From Arachis hypogaea (lineage: Eukaryota > Streptophyta > Magnoliopsida > Fabales > Fabaceae), in assembly GCF_003086295.3 (NCBI RefSeq), contig NC_092045.1:92890693-92954692 (forward strand): 64,000 nucleotides of DNA. The letters are read 5' to 3'. The position numbers and the translations under genes are program-made. The notes beneath the pieces are model-generated. The model made no database searches and had not been told where the DNA came from. It saw only the letters and a list, made by a program, of their open reading frames with translations. Positions 44,569 through 54,328 of this stretch are shown piece after piece (position 1 is the first letter of the stretch; each line of letters starts with the position of its first letter).

Positions 44569-47500
44569 ATGGAACCAGGAACTCCCCTCTTCCGTTTGGA
44601 GGATGTATGCGAGCAGAACCGCTCGGAGATCGCAGCACTGCAACGGGGCCAGATTGAGACCATGGCTCAGCTCAATGGTACCCATGAGCGTATCGGTTCC
44701 GTCGAGACGTCAGTGAAGAACATTGAGAAAATGCTTCGAGATTCCTTGAAGCTGAAGCAGGTTGTTACCGATCGTGGTGGTCCCGACGATTTATCCGAGT
44801 ACACAGCGGAATCGCGACTTCCGAACTGGCCGAAGGGAATGAAAACAGAGCTACCTATGTTTGATGGTGAAAAGGTAGAGGAGTGGACGTTCCGTGCACG
44901 AGAATATTTTGAGCTCTATTCGGTGCCGGAGACATGGAGAGTTCGTATGCTCTCCTTCCACATGACGGGACCAGCATACACTTGGTATCGATGGTGCATC
45001 AACAACTCTATCAACCATACTTGGGAGAGTTTTTTGGAAGCACTCCGTGTTCGTTTCGGCCACAGCATTTTCCACGATCCCAAGGCGGCTTTGAAAGAAC
45101 TCAAGCAGGTGACTACCGTTTCGGCTTACCAACATCAATTCGAGGAACTCTCCAACCAGGTAACGGGGCTAAGTGAAGAGTGGCTGACATCCTTGTTTGT
45201 AGCTGGGCTGACAGAGATGCTGAAATGTGAGTTGATGCTGGCTAAACCGCGGTCATATGTTGAGGCCGTGGCTCTTGCAAAGCTACATGAGCAGAAGAAT
45301 CAAGCGGGTGTACTGAATTTAAGACCGCACGGTGGCCGAGCAGCGGCAGGAGTCTCACCCTCTCAATTTGGCACTACAAGAAACCCACCCACCCACGTGA
45401 CATCTCCGGGTAAGGCCAGCAACACAGCCACTGCAGCGACCGCCAACCATCGTCGCTTATCGGCGGCCGAGATCAAACAAAGAAGGGATAAAGGGTTGTG
45501 TTACTATTGCGATGAGAAATACTCTACGGGCCATAAATGCAAGTCTTCTTACTTGCTGCTCGTGGGTGGCGAGGAGCTAGAAGAGCTAACAAGAGACAGA
45601 CCAAGTGACTTTCCACTCTCGGACCATGACCCACTCCATTCTTCCCCTGAACTCTCTGATGATGAGGTGGTGGAAATTAGTTTCAATGCTATGGTTGGAG
45701 CTTACCACCCGGAGACTATCCGAGTGGCAGGAACGTGTGAAGGGTTGCCGGTTATGGTGCTCGTTGATGGCGGCAGCACACATAACTTCATGAAGGAGTC
45801 CACTGCCAAGAGATTGAAGTTACCTTTGACTCCGGTGCATCAGCTGAATGTCTATGTGGGCAATGGTGAGTGCATCGGGTGTGCTTCAAAGTGCAATGAT
45901 GTCCCATTGCGCATGCAAGGGTACGGATTTCATTTGGAAACCTTTATCTTGGATATTAAAGGAGCGGATGTGGTGCTGGGCGCACAATGGTTGATGCAAT
46001 TGGGTGACGTGACAATGAACTATATGCACTTGACCATGGAATTTAAGGTGGGTGATCTCACGGTTAAGCTGCAGGGTGAAAGGCTATTCCAACCTGGGGC
46101 AGTGGGCAATCGGGCTTTGAATAAAATGGTATCGGCTGACGTCATTGCTTCCTTCTTGCACTTGCGAGTCATTGATCCCTCAATTACAAGGCCACAAACT
46201 GGACAGGATGAAGCTGTCCAATTGTTGTTATCTGAATATCAAGAAGTTTTCAAAGAACCAGAAACTTTGCCACCTCCAAGAGAAATTGAGCATCAGATTC
46301 ACTTACAACCGGGCGCTGACCCTGTCAATGTGCGACCGTATCGCTACCCACATTATCAGAAAGAAGAGATTGAGAGGCTGGTAGAGGAAATGTTACAGTC
46401 TGGGGTAATCCGTGAAAGTCACAGCGCCTTCTCTAGTCCTGTGCTGCTTGTACGCAAGAAAGATGGCAGTTGGCGGTTTTGTGTTGACTACCGAGCCCTT
46501 AATGCCATTACCATTAAAGATAAGTTTCCCATCCCCACTATTGATGAAATTCTTGATGAACTATTTGGTGCTGCTTATTTCTCCAAAATTGACTTGCGTT
46601 CGGGTTACCACCAGATTCGAGTTCGGGATGAGGACATTCCAAAGACCGCCTTCCGCACACACCTTGGCCATTACGAATTTGTGGTGATGCCTTTCGGTCT
46701 TACCAATGCCCCTTCGACATTTCAGGCAACCATGAATAAGGTGTTTCGGCCGTACCTCCGGAAATTTATTGCGGTGTTTTTTGATGATATACTTATTTAT
46801 AGCAAATCCAAGGAAGAACACATTGCACATTTAAGAACAGCACTTGCAGTCCTACAACAACATCAATTTGTGGCCAAGCTCTCTAAATGTACATTTTGCC
46901 AACAAGAAGTTGAATACCTAGGCCATGTGGTGGGCAAGGAAGGAGTGCAGGTTGACAACTCCAAAATTAAGGCAATTGTTGAATGGCTCAAGCCAGTGAA
47001 CTTGAAACAGCTGCGGGGCTTTCTCGGCCTCACTGGGTACTATCGGAGGTTTGTTGCAAGGTATGCGCAATTGGCTGCTCCACTCACTGAACTTCTCAAA
47101 TGCAATAATTTTCATTGGGAGCATGCAGCGGAAATTGCATTTGAGGAGTTGAAGTCAGCCCTTACTCGTACTCCAGTATTAGCCTTACCCGATTTCAATC
47201 AGCCATTTATTATTGAAACTGATGCGTCAGCCCAAGGGATTGGTGCAGTGTTGTCCCAACAAGGGCATCCCCTTGCTTATTTTAGCAAGAAACTTAGTAG
47301 CAAATTAACGGTGGCATCAGCTTATGTCAGGGAATTGTACGCTATTACCCAAGCGGTGGCGAAGTGGCGGCATTACTTACTGGGGCGCCGTTTCTGTATC
47401 AAAACAGATCACCAAGGCTTACGTGAATTAATGTCACAGGTGGTGTTGACCCCTGAGCAGCAATTCTATCTGACCAAGCTTTTGGGATATGATTTTGAGG

Positions 47501-48066
47501 TCATATATCGTTCTGGCAAGACTAATAAGGCTGCTGATGCCTTATCTAGGCAGGGTGATGGGAATCCAGAGGTGCAATTCCAAGCATTCTCAACTGTGCA
47601 ATCCACATTACGGCCATTGCTCTTGCGTGCCACTGCAGAAGACCAAGAAACCCAATCAATGATAGCACAATATAACCACGGGTCCCTCAACTCTGAATTC
47701 CTATTCCAAGAAGGGTTGCTGACTTACCGGGGCAGAATTTGGGTGCCAAATTTTGAGGGTCTGCGCAATCAGTTACTCAAGGAGTTCCATTCTACACCCA
47801 TGGCGGGACATCAAGGGGAACTCAAGACTTTTAAGGCCCTTGGCAGTGTCTTCTTTTGGCCTGGACTTCGTAGAGACATTCACAAATTGATTCAGGAATG
47901 TGAAACTTGTCAAACCACAAAATATGTGCCCGCAAAGCAAGCTGGCCTCCTCAACCCCTTGCCGGTTCCAAAAGGCCCCTGGATGGAGCTCTCCATGGAT
48001 TTCATAGTGCAATTTCCAAAAATCAGCCGGGTACTCTGCGATAATGGTGGTGGTGGACCGCTTTAG
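44569..48066 (+). CDS. Gag-Pol polyprotein, first open frame (gag to start of integrase core)
   Basis: 1165 codons from ATG 44569, the first after the 5' LTR. In order: Gag (about 1-300, 'MLSFHMTGPAYTWYRW' near 127); nucleocapsid knuckle CYYCDEKYSTGHKC (about 311-324); aspartic protease with VDGGSTHNFM near 400 (the DGGS form is common in plant elements); RT (about 586-770) with 'YFSKIDLRSGYHQI' and catalytic FDDI near 738; RNase H from about 875 ('IIETDASAQGIG'); integrase H2C2 zinc domain (about 1073-1118) and the first catalytic Asp in 'MDFIVQFP'. The proteins would copy element RNA into DNA in cytoplasmic particles. The frame ends early with a junk tail (RVLCDNGGGGPL) because of one extra base near 48031; codon use and domains continue in the next frame. 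Apart from this the polyprotein looks undamaged. Confidence 0.93.
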   Translation: MEPGTPLFRLEDVCEQNRSEIAALQRGQIETMAQLNGTHERIGSVETSVKNIEKMLRDSLKLKQVVTDRGGPDDLSEYTAESRLPNWPKGMKTELPMFDGEKVEEWTFRAREYFELYSVPETWRVRMLSFHMTGPAYTWYRWCINNSINHTWESFLEALRVRFGHSIFHDPKAALKELKQVTTVSAYQHQFEELSNQVTGLSEEWLTSLFVAGLTEMLKCELMLAKPRSYVEAVALAKLHEQKNQAGVLNLRPHGGRAAAGVSPSQFGTTRNPPTHVTSPGKASNTATAATANHRRLSAAEIKQRRDKGLCYYCDEKYSTGHKCKSSYLLLVGGEELEELTRDRPSDFPLSDHDPLHSSPELSDDEVVEISFNAMVGAYHPETIRVAGTCEGLPVMVLVDGGSTHNFMKESTAKRLKLPLTPVHQLNVYVGNGECIGCASKCNDVPLRMQGYGFHLETFILDIKGADVVLGAQWLMQLGDVTMNYMHLTMEFKVGDLTVKLQGERLFQPGAVGNRALNKMVSADVIASFLHLRVIDPSITRPQTGQDEAVQLLLSEYQEVFKEPETLPPPREIEHQIHLQPGADPVNVRPYRYPHYQKEEIERLVEEMLQSGVIRESHSAFSSPVLLVRKKDGSWRFCVDYRALNAITIKDKFPIPTIDEILDELFGAAYFSKIDLRSGYHQIRVRDEDIPKTAFRTHLGHYEFVVMPFGLTNAPSTFQATMNKVFRPYLRKFIAVFFDDILIYSKSKEEHIAHLRTALAVLQQHQFVAKLSKCTFCQQEVEYLGHVVGKEGVQVDNSKIKAIVEWLKPVNLKQLRGFLGLTGYYRRFVARYAQLAAPLTELLKCNNFHWEHAAEIAFEELKSALTRTPVLALPDFNQPFIIETDASAQGIGAVLSQQGHPLAYFSKKLSSKLTVASAYVRELYAITQAVAKWRHYLLGRRFCIKTDHQGLRELMSQVVLTPEQQFYLTKLLGYDFEVIYRSGKTNKAADALSRQGDGNPEVQFQAFSTVQSTLRPLLLRATAEDQETQSMIAQYNHGSLNSEFLFQEGLLTYRGRIWVPNFEGLRNQLLKEFHSTPMAGHQGELKTFKALGSVFFWPGLRRDIHKLIQECETCQTTKYVPAKQAGLLNPLPVPKGPWMELSMDFIVQFPKISRVLCDNGGGGPL

Positions 48067-49195
48067 TAAAACAGCTCATTTTGAGCCACTATGGGCAGGG
48101 TTCACCGCTTCTTCAGTGGCCAAAATTTTCATTGCAGCTGTTGTTAAACTCCATGGTTTTCCTTCGGTGATTGTCTCGGACAGGGATCCTATTTTCCTCA
48201 GCAAATTCTGGCGCAACCTGTTTGAGCACAGCGGAACACGCTTGCACTATAGTACTGCCTACCATCCACAGAGCGACGGTCAAACGGAAGTGACAAATCG
48301 TTCCCTGGAACAGTACCTTCGAGCATTTACCCATTCTCGACCACAATTATGGACTTCTTTTTTGCCTTGGGCTGAATTTTGCTACAATGGATCATTCCAC
48401 TCTGCCATCCAGATGACCCCACATGAGGCACTCCACGGCTTTCCCATGAACCTGCCCCCTGGTTACATTCCTGGCACTTCTCCCGTGGTAGAAGTCAACT
48501 CCTTCTTGAGGACCCGTGAGATTCTCAATGATGAATTGGGCTTCTATTTGCACCAGGCTCGAAGCCGCATGAAGAAACAGGCAGATAAGCATCGCCGCGA
48601 TCAAGAATTTCGAGAAGGAGAGTGGGTCTTGTTGAAATTGAAGCCCTATCGGCAGATATCCCTCTTCCACAAGGAGCATCCAAAGCTGGGGAGACGATTC
48701 TTTGGGCCGTATCGAGTGCAGCGGCGTGTGGGAAAGCTGGCGTACCGATTAGAGCTCCCTGCCGGCAATACTATTCACCCCGTCTTCCATGTTTCTATGT
48801 TGAAGAAGTTCCATGGAGAACCGCCAGCAAAGGTCCCCGTCCTGGCGGGTGCACCAGCCGCTTTTCAGCCTCTCCCATCTGCAATCATTGCACGCCGCAC
48901 GGTGATCAAGGAGGGACAACCAGTTGAACAAGTATTAGTAGATTGGGAGGGAACATCGAGGGATGAAACCACTTGGGTGAATAAAGAGGAGTTACAGAGG
49001 ATGTTTTCTGATATTGACCTTGAGGACAAGGTCATTGTGGGGGAAGGGATAGTTGATACAGTCACTACTCCAAGCCCATCTCAGCAGCTAAATCCAACAA
49101 GGGAAGAAGAAGAGAGTAGCGACACTGGCCCAATTGTTAACAAAAGAGAGCGAAAGATGCCATATTGGGCTAGGGACTATGTAATGGGTAAATGA
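48044..49195 (+). CDS. Gag-Pol polyprotein, second open frame (integrase core, GPY/F, chromodomain)
   Basis: It continues pol in the shifted frame: 383 codons counted from the in-frame ATG at 48044. The natural protein would enter from upstream rather than start here. It contains the second catalytic Asp in 'SDRDPIF' (about residue 45), the 'YHPQSDGQTEVTNR' block with the catalytic Glu (about 82), the GPY/F module ('FFGPYRV', about 220) and a C-terminal chromodomain (about 281-329: 'VLVDWEGTSRDETTWV'), which in chromoviruses steers integration to chromatin marks. The last 47 codons and the stop lie inside the 3' LTR, and the polypurine tract is also inside coding sequence. The ~20 base overlap with the previous frame marks the frameshift. 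Confidence 0.93.
   Translation: MVVVDRFSKTAHFEPLWAGFTASSVAKIFIAAVVKLHGFPSVIVSDRDPIFLSKFWRNLFEHSGTRLHYSTAYHPQSDGQTEVTNRSLEQYLRAFTHSRPQLWTSFLPWAEFCYNGSFHSAIQMTPHEALHGFPMNLPPGYIPGTSPVVEVNSFLRTREILNDELGFYLHQARSRMKKQADKHRRDQEFREGEWVLLKLKPYRQISLFHKEHPKLGRRFFGPYRVQRRVGKLAYRLELPAGNTIHPVFHVSMLKKFHGEPPAKVPVLAGAPAAFQPLPSAIIARRTVIKEGQPVEQVLVDWEGTSRDETTWVNKEELQRMFSDIDLEDKVIVGEGIVDTVTTPSPSQQLNPTREEEESSDTGPIVNKRERKMPYWARDYVMGK
49037..49053 (+). other. Polypurine tract inside the coding sequence
   Basis: GTGGGGGAAGGGATAGT directly precedes the 3' LTR and at the same time encodes VGEGIV of the polyprotein. Confidence 0.85.
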
Positions 49196-49439
49196 ATGAG
49201 AGAGCATGGTAATAATAGACAAAGTTGTTAGGATCTGATAGGGATTTAAGGAAAAGAAAAGGAGAGAGAAAGGGAGGAAGAATCTAGTCAGTTAGTGTGG
49301 GAGTCGTCCCTGACTCGAAGAGGGAGAGTGAATTTCTGTTATAGTTTTTGGTTCAACAATTCCATTTCCATTTTATTCCAATGCTGCTGATGATTCACTG
49401 ACTTCGTTGATAATTGTGAAATTTCATTGTGCTCTAACA
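49054..49439 (+). repeat. 3' LTR of the Reina-like element
   Basis: 386 bp. It differs from the 5' LTR by A/G in 'gaagaa(a/g)aag' and T/G in 'ccaat(t/g)ctgctg'. Confidence 0.95.
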
Positions 49440-49444
49440 GCATC

Positions 49445-50029
49445 CACCTTAGCCTAAGAGGAAATGTGGGAAAAGTTTTGCCGTAACTTGAAAGGTTTGG
49501 TCCAATTTATAGTGTGCCCCAACGATATAGTCGAGGGAATTTATTAAATTGGCCTTTCAAATTTTATTAATTAATTAAATTAATCTTTTAAATTTTATCT
49601 AAATTAATTTTGTTTGCAAATTAAAAATGTTATTATGAATATATAAAAAAATTAATCACTAAATCAACTATTAAATATTTATATATAAATATATATTTTA
49701 TTTAATTTATTTTTTATATTTTAATATATATTGTGAATATTACTTTGGTGATTGATTTTTTTTTTTTACACGCGATATAGTTGTTTTCAAATTACCAACG
49801 TCAATCATATTCGTTCTTACCTAAGTGATTTGGAGAAGCCAACTGGTTGACGTTAGTAAATTTGACATTTGATTTACAAAAAATAAATTTTTCCTTTTAT
49901 TTTTCTTTTCTTACATTTTTTCTTCTTCTATTTACTTTCCTCTCATTTTTCATCATCAATCCAAACAAAATATAAAAGTCGGTAAAACATATATAACCAA
50001 TGAGTAAAATCTATTATATATTATTAATT
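49445..50029. other. AT-rich spacer
   Basis: No gene or repeat ends recognised. Confidence 0.6.
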
Positions 50030-50786
50030 TTATAATTAAAATATGTTATATGTCATTTTTTTATTATAATTAAAATTAAGATTTTTCTTTTAAAATTAAA
50101 AGAATTTTTCTTCTTTTCTGTTAATTTTACAATTAAAGTGTATTATATATTATTTTTTTATTATAATTGAAATAATTTTTTTTCAAAATTAAAGAGTTCT
50201 TCCATCTTCCCTCCTTTCTTTTTTTTTATCTATCACTCTCATTCTTTCAAACACTTTATCTCTTTTATATATTATTATCAATGACTAATTATAAATTTGA
50301 CAATCAAAATATACAACATGATATTTTTAATTATATTAAAATTAAAATTAAAATATTGAAATTAAAATTGAAATATAACTATATTATATTATATTATATA
50401 TTAGTATCTAATTTAATAACAAAATATGTCACATGATACTCTTATTAAATTTGAGAGAAAATATTTTCTTTCAAAATTAATAAACTCTCTTTCTAAATTC
50501 TCTCATCTAGCTATCTCTTTTTCTTTTTTTTTTCTCTCTACCATTTTCACTCCATATATAATTTATTATATATTTATGTATTACTATCTAATTTAATAAC
50601 TAAATATGTCACATGATAGTCTTTTATTAAACTTAAGAGGAAATATTTTTCTCCAAAATTAATAAACTCCCTTCCTAAATTCTTTCATCTATCTCTCTCC
50701 CTTTTTCTATTTCTCTCTACCCTTCCCACTATACATATAATTTATAATTTATATTTTCTATTAATAATTTGACAAATCAAAATATG
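50030..50786. repeat. Diverged tandem repeat, unit about 180 bp
   Basis: A block with 'aatatgtcacatgata', then 'ttattaaa', 'aaaattaataaactc', a CT-rich run 'tctctctac' and 'atataattta' recurs near 50420, 50604 and 50780, with older versions near 50038-50310. The last unit is split by the long LTR and resumes at 54324-54430. Confidence 0.75.
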
Positions 50787-50791
50787 TCACA

Positions 50792-53700
50792 TGTAACACC
50801 CTACCATACAGAGTCTTATGCTTAAGTCATAATTCAGAGATGGCAAGGTATTACGACCCCTAAAATAAAAAAAATTAGTACGTATAGTAGTATGAATGAT
50901 TGATTATAACTAGGAGCCTTTGTAGAAAAAGGGGTAAACAAAAACCGCAACTCAAAAGCGCAACGCTCCGATCGATAACGTAACGAACAAGGATAAACCA
51001 ACGCGAGATTATATATATACAAAAGAGTGTCAAAAACAGGAATATCAAGACTCAAAATCCGGCTGCGAAGATAACCGGTCCGAGCATAGCAATATATACA
51101 TATGATAAAATAAGGAAAACCCCAAAGGAAACCCAAAGGGACACAAATACAGAAACCTATTCTCCAAAATCTCCCATAAAAGGAGTCATCACAGTTTGTA
51201 TTATTTAATGGAGATAAAAGTATTTAAGCAAAACATATAACCCAAAACATAGTCACGAGAACAAATGATCTTCGCAAATCTAGAAGTCTCCAGCATGCCT
51301 CAGCGGGAAACCTCACGTCTTGCATCTGAAAACCACAAAATTCGCATGGGTGAGAACCAGAGGTCCCCAGCATGGTAACAGCTTCCACATATATAATACA
51401 TAATAATAGAGGAAAGCCAAAGGCGATCCTAGAACTTCCTCCAGATAATTCAAAGCTTATAAACAAGCTAAACCATAAAAGGGCATATGACTAAAGATCC
51501 TTCAGTCTAACTAATACTTCCCTTTCCAATTCCTTCAGACCTCCCGACCACCAGCAGGGGTATAATGTAGCAAACACAGTTATATCAAACAAGAAATATA
51601 CAATTAGGAACAAATAAGGCATTTAGACAATTAGCAAGTAATATGCAGGCAATAGGCAATCTCAAACAATTCATATAGTGTGCATATGATGAATGCCTGT
51701 CCCTAGTGGCTGATGATATCATCTGTCGGTTATAGAGCCAACCCGACAAGTCCTGGTAGCTAACCATTGGACTGTCCCTCTGTCACGCATCCCCAACTCG
51801 AGTTATACTCGTCATAAACTTGATCATAATCATGATCTATATCCATTACATTCACTGGTGAATATTTACGGGGGCGAGCTCATCCGGGTCTTTCACAGTG
51901 CCCGGCCACACTTATGACATAGGGTCAAAAGAGCTTTGAGTCTCAACCTGGAGCACGTGGTGGCTAGCGACTGCTTCCTCCCAGGGAAACTCTCATCTCC
52001 AACAGTGGAAGTGCAACATTCACAATTCATTCAACAGCATATATGCATTTATACATGGCCATAATCATGGCTCCGCCGTAACACGGCAATAATCTAGCCA
52101 TCCGGCTCACGGTTAAATCCATAACCAGCCAATCGGCATTACGGTTAAATTCATAACTAGCCATCTCATTAACAAATACGGCCTTTCGGCCCATGGCATA
52201 ACAAGCACTTCCACCACCATCCTCCGCCTCTCACATAATCATCTTTGATCCTCATTAATCATTCATTTTTTCCCTTGCTACACTCGCAAGTTACCACATC
52301 CCCTAACTCCTTTTCTAATAGCTAGGCATATCAACATGATTTAAGACATAAGTGGTGAGATCGGAGACTTAGAAGTATGAGATTTGGCTCTTAAAACTCA
52401 AAAATCAACTTTGGGATGAAAACAGGGCCACGCGTACGCGCACTCCACGCGCACGCGCGGATGGCCACAAAAACTCATCGGCGCGTAGGCGCCCTTCACG
52501 CGGACGCGCACATTAAAAAATTAGTCAACGGCGCGCACGCGTCAACCACGCGTACGCGTGGGTACTCTTGTGCCCCAGGCACAAAACTGGCACAACTCTG
52601 GCACAACTCTCTGGAAAATAGCTGGGCATTGGGTGCAGCCCATCGGCGCGCCCGCGCACATCACGCGCACGCGTGGATGGCGCTTTCTGGAAGAACGGCG
52701 CGTACGCGCCATGTGCGCCTACGCGCGGGGGGTTACTCTGCCAAAATTTTTCTAAGTTAAAAACTGCAGAATTCACAGATTCAACCCCCAATCTTCCGAC
52801 GGACATAACTTCCTCATTTTAAATCGTTTTTCACTCGTTCTTTGAACGGCATGGACATCCCGGATCCAATTTCATTTCTAAACAGATTTGGCACAAAACA
52901 GAGATCCTTAGTCCAAGTTATGTCCCGTCAAAGTATGCCCAAAAACCATATTTTTCATAAAAATCACAAAGTGCCATTTTCAAAAGAAGCCATTTTCAAC
53001 TCTTTTCAAAACCAATCAAAATATGCCAATTTCATCCCTTTTCTTTGAAATCAATCAATATATATCAAATTCAACATCAAGCCTCCTCAACTCACACATT
53101 GACACATTACCACAATTTACAAAATCACTATCCCATCATTCTAGCCCACTTCACCCAAGTGGCTCAAACCCAAACACATTGACATATCATATACTCTTCC
53201 TTATGCCAATTTTCAACAACACCAATTCTAATTAACCATCATTATACATAATCAATATCATATTCACCATCAACATACATGGTTCAACCCACAATTCAAC
53301 CATAACCAATCATCAAGCATATATCACAACATGCATATTTCTCATACATCATACTATCAAGGCATCAATAATCATCATCACATATATGACCACATCATAT
53401 ATCTCAACCATTCAACAACACCAACAATTCAATGCCTATCTTAGGGTCTCTAGCCTAAGTATTTCCTACCACATTACATATTAGATACGGGAAAACAAAA
53501 CCATACCTTAGCCGATTTCCCAAGCTCAACCGGAGCACTTCCAAATCACTTATCCACAAGCTCTCAAGGCCTCAACACCTCCAAGAACAGATTTTTCACC
53601 ACCAAAGCCCTTTTCAAGCTTTTCAATATCACCAATCAAGCTTCAACATCCACATATACACAACTTAAGCCACAACCATCATACCCATACACAACATCTC

Positions 53701-54323
53701 AAAACCCAAACATCATAGAACCACAAAATACACTAGGGTTGAGAATCTTACCACACCCAAGGTCCAAGGAGACAAGATTAACCTTCTCCTTCAAGAGAGT
53801 TGGGTCCTATAACATCAAAGAGCCCAAAATCTCAACATTTTTGCTCATGAAACTCGAAATCAATGCTAGAAATTCGAAGAGCAAAACGTGACTTACCTCA
53901 AGATTAATTGTATGGGTTTTGTAGAGCTCTCCGCGGTGAACGCGTGGCTGCAAACGGTGCGGCAATCGGAGCTTTAGATCAAAAGTTATGGTGGTTTGAA
54001 GATCAAGTGAGAGATAGAAGTTTGAGAGAGTATTCTTCTCCTCCCTCACTCCATTTCAGCGCGTGTGTGTGTAACAAATGAGGAGAGAGAGTGCTGAAAA
54101 CTAGAGTTTTTGTTTAGTTTAGTTGGGCCAAGGGCCCACTTTGGGTTCGATTGGCTCGGTTTGGCCCGTTCGGTCCAATCTAGGTCCGAATTCTATAAAA
54201 TTGGTACCGAAATTCTCGTCTCAACCTCCTCTATCACATTTAGCCATAAAAATCACATTTTGAGCTTTCTAGAATAAATTCTCATTTATGGGTTAATTAG
54301 CCGTTAATTAACCGGGTCTTACA
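50792..54323 (-). mobile_element. Solo long LTR (copy D), 3.5 kb, inverted relative to copy C
   Basis: The plus strand runs TGTAACACCCTACC...AACCGGGTCTTACA, the reverse complement of 37985-41508 along its full 3532 bp by layout, with many substitutions and small indels. It is flanked by TCACA (50787-50791) and TCACC (54324-54328), a worn 5 bp target duplication. The flanking tandem-repeat unit is continuous across it, so insertion was clean. No internal region. Confidence 0.88.
52425..52735. repeat. CpG-rich palindrome cluster in solo LTR D
   Basis: Blocks such as CCACGCGTACGCGTGGG and GGCGCGTACGCGCC, same position within the LTR as 39570-39885. Confidence 0.9.
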
Positions 54324-54328
54324 TCACC

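Larger units (their letters stand above)
44154..49439 (+). mobile_element. Nearly intact, young Reina-like chromovirus (Ty3/gypsy), 5286 bp
   Basis: Two 386 bp LTRs (44154-44539 and 49054-49439) differ at only two positions that I can find. A perfect target duplication GCATC lies at 44149-44153 and 49440-49444. A single gag-pol frame starts 30 bases after the 5' LTR and runs 142 bases into the 3' LTR. It holds all domains and a C-terminal chromodomain, and is broken only by one frameshift near 48031. Compact size, short LTRs and chromodomain fit the Reina lineage of plant chromoviruses (inference from layout). Confidence 0.93.

Noticed and set aside
44851..45138. Several minus-strand frames opposite the Reina-like gag-pol
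   Set aside because: Shadows of the real + strand coding frame.
45763..45790. Mutated protease active site in the Reina-like element (DGGS instead of DSG)
   Set aside because: The form D-G-G-S-T-H-N-F is common in plant Ty3/gypsy proteins as I recall them, so it is not evidence of inactivation.
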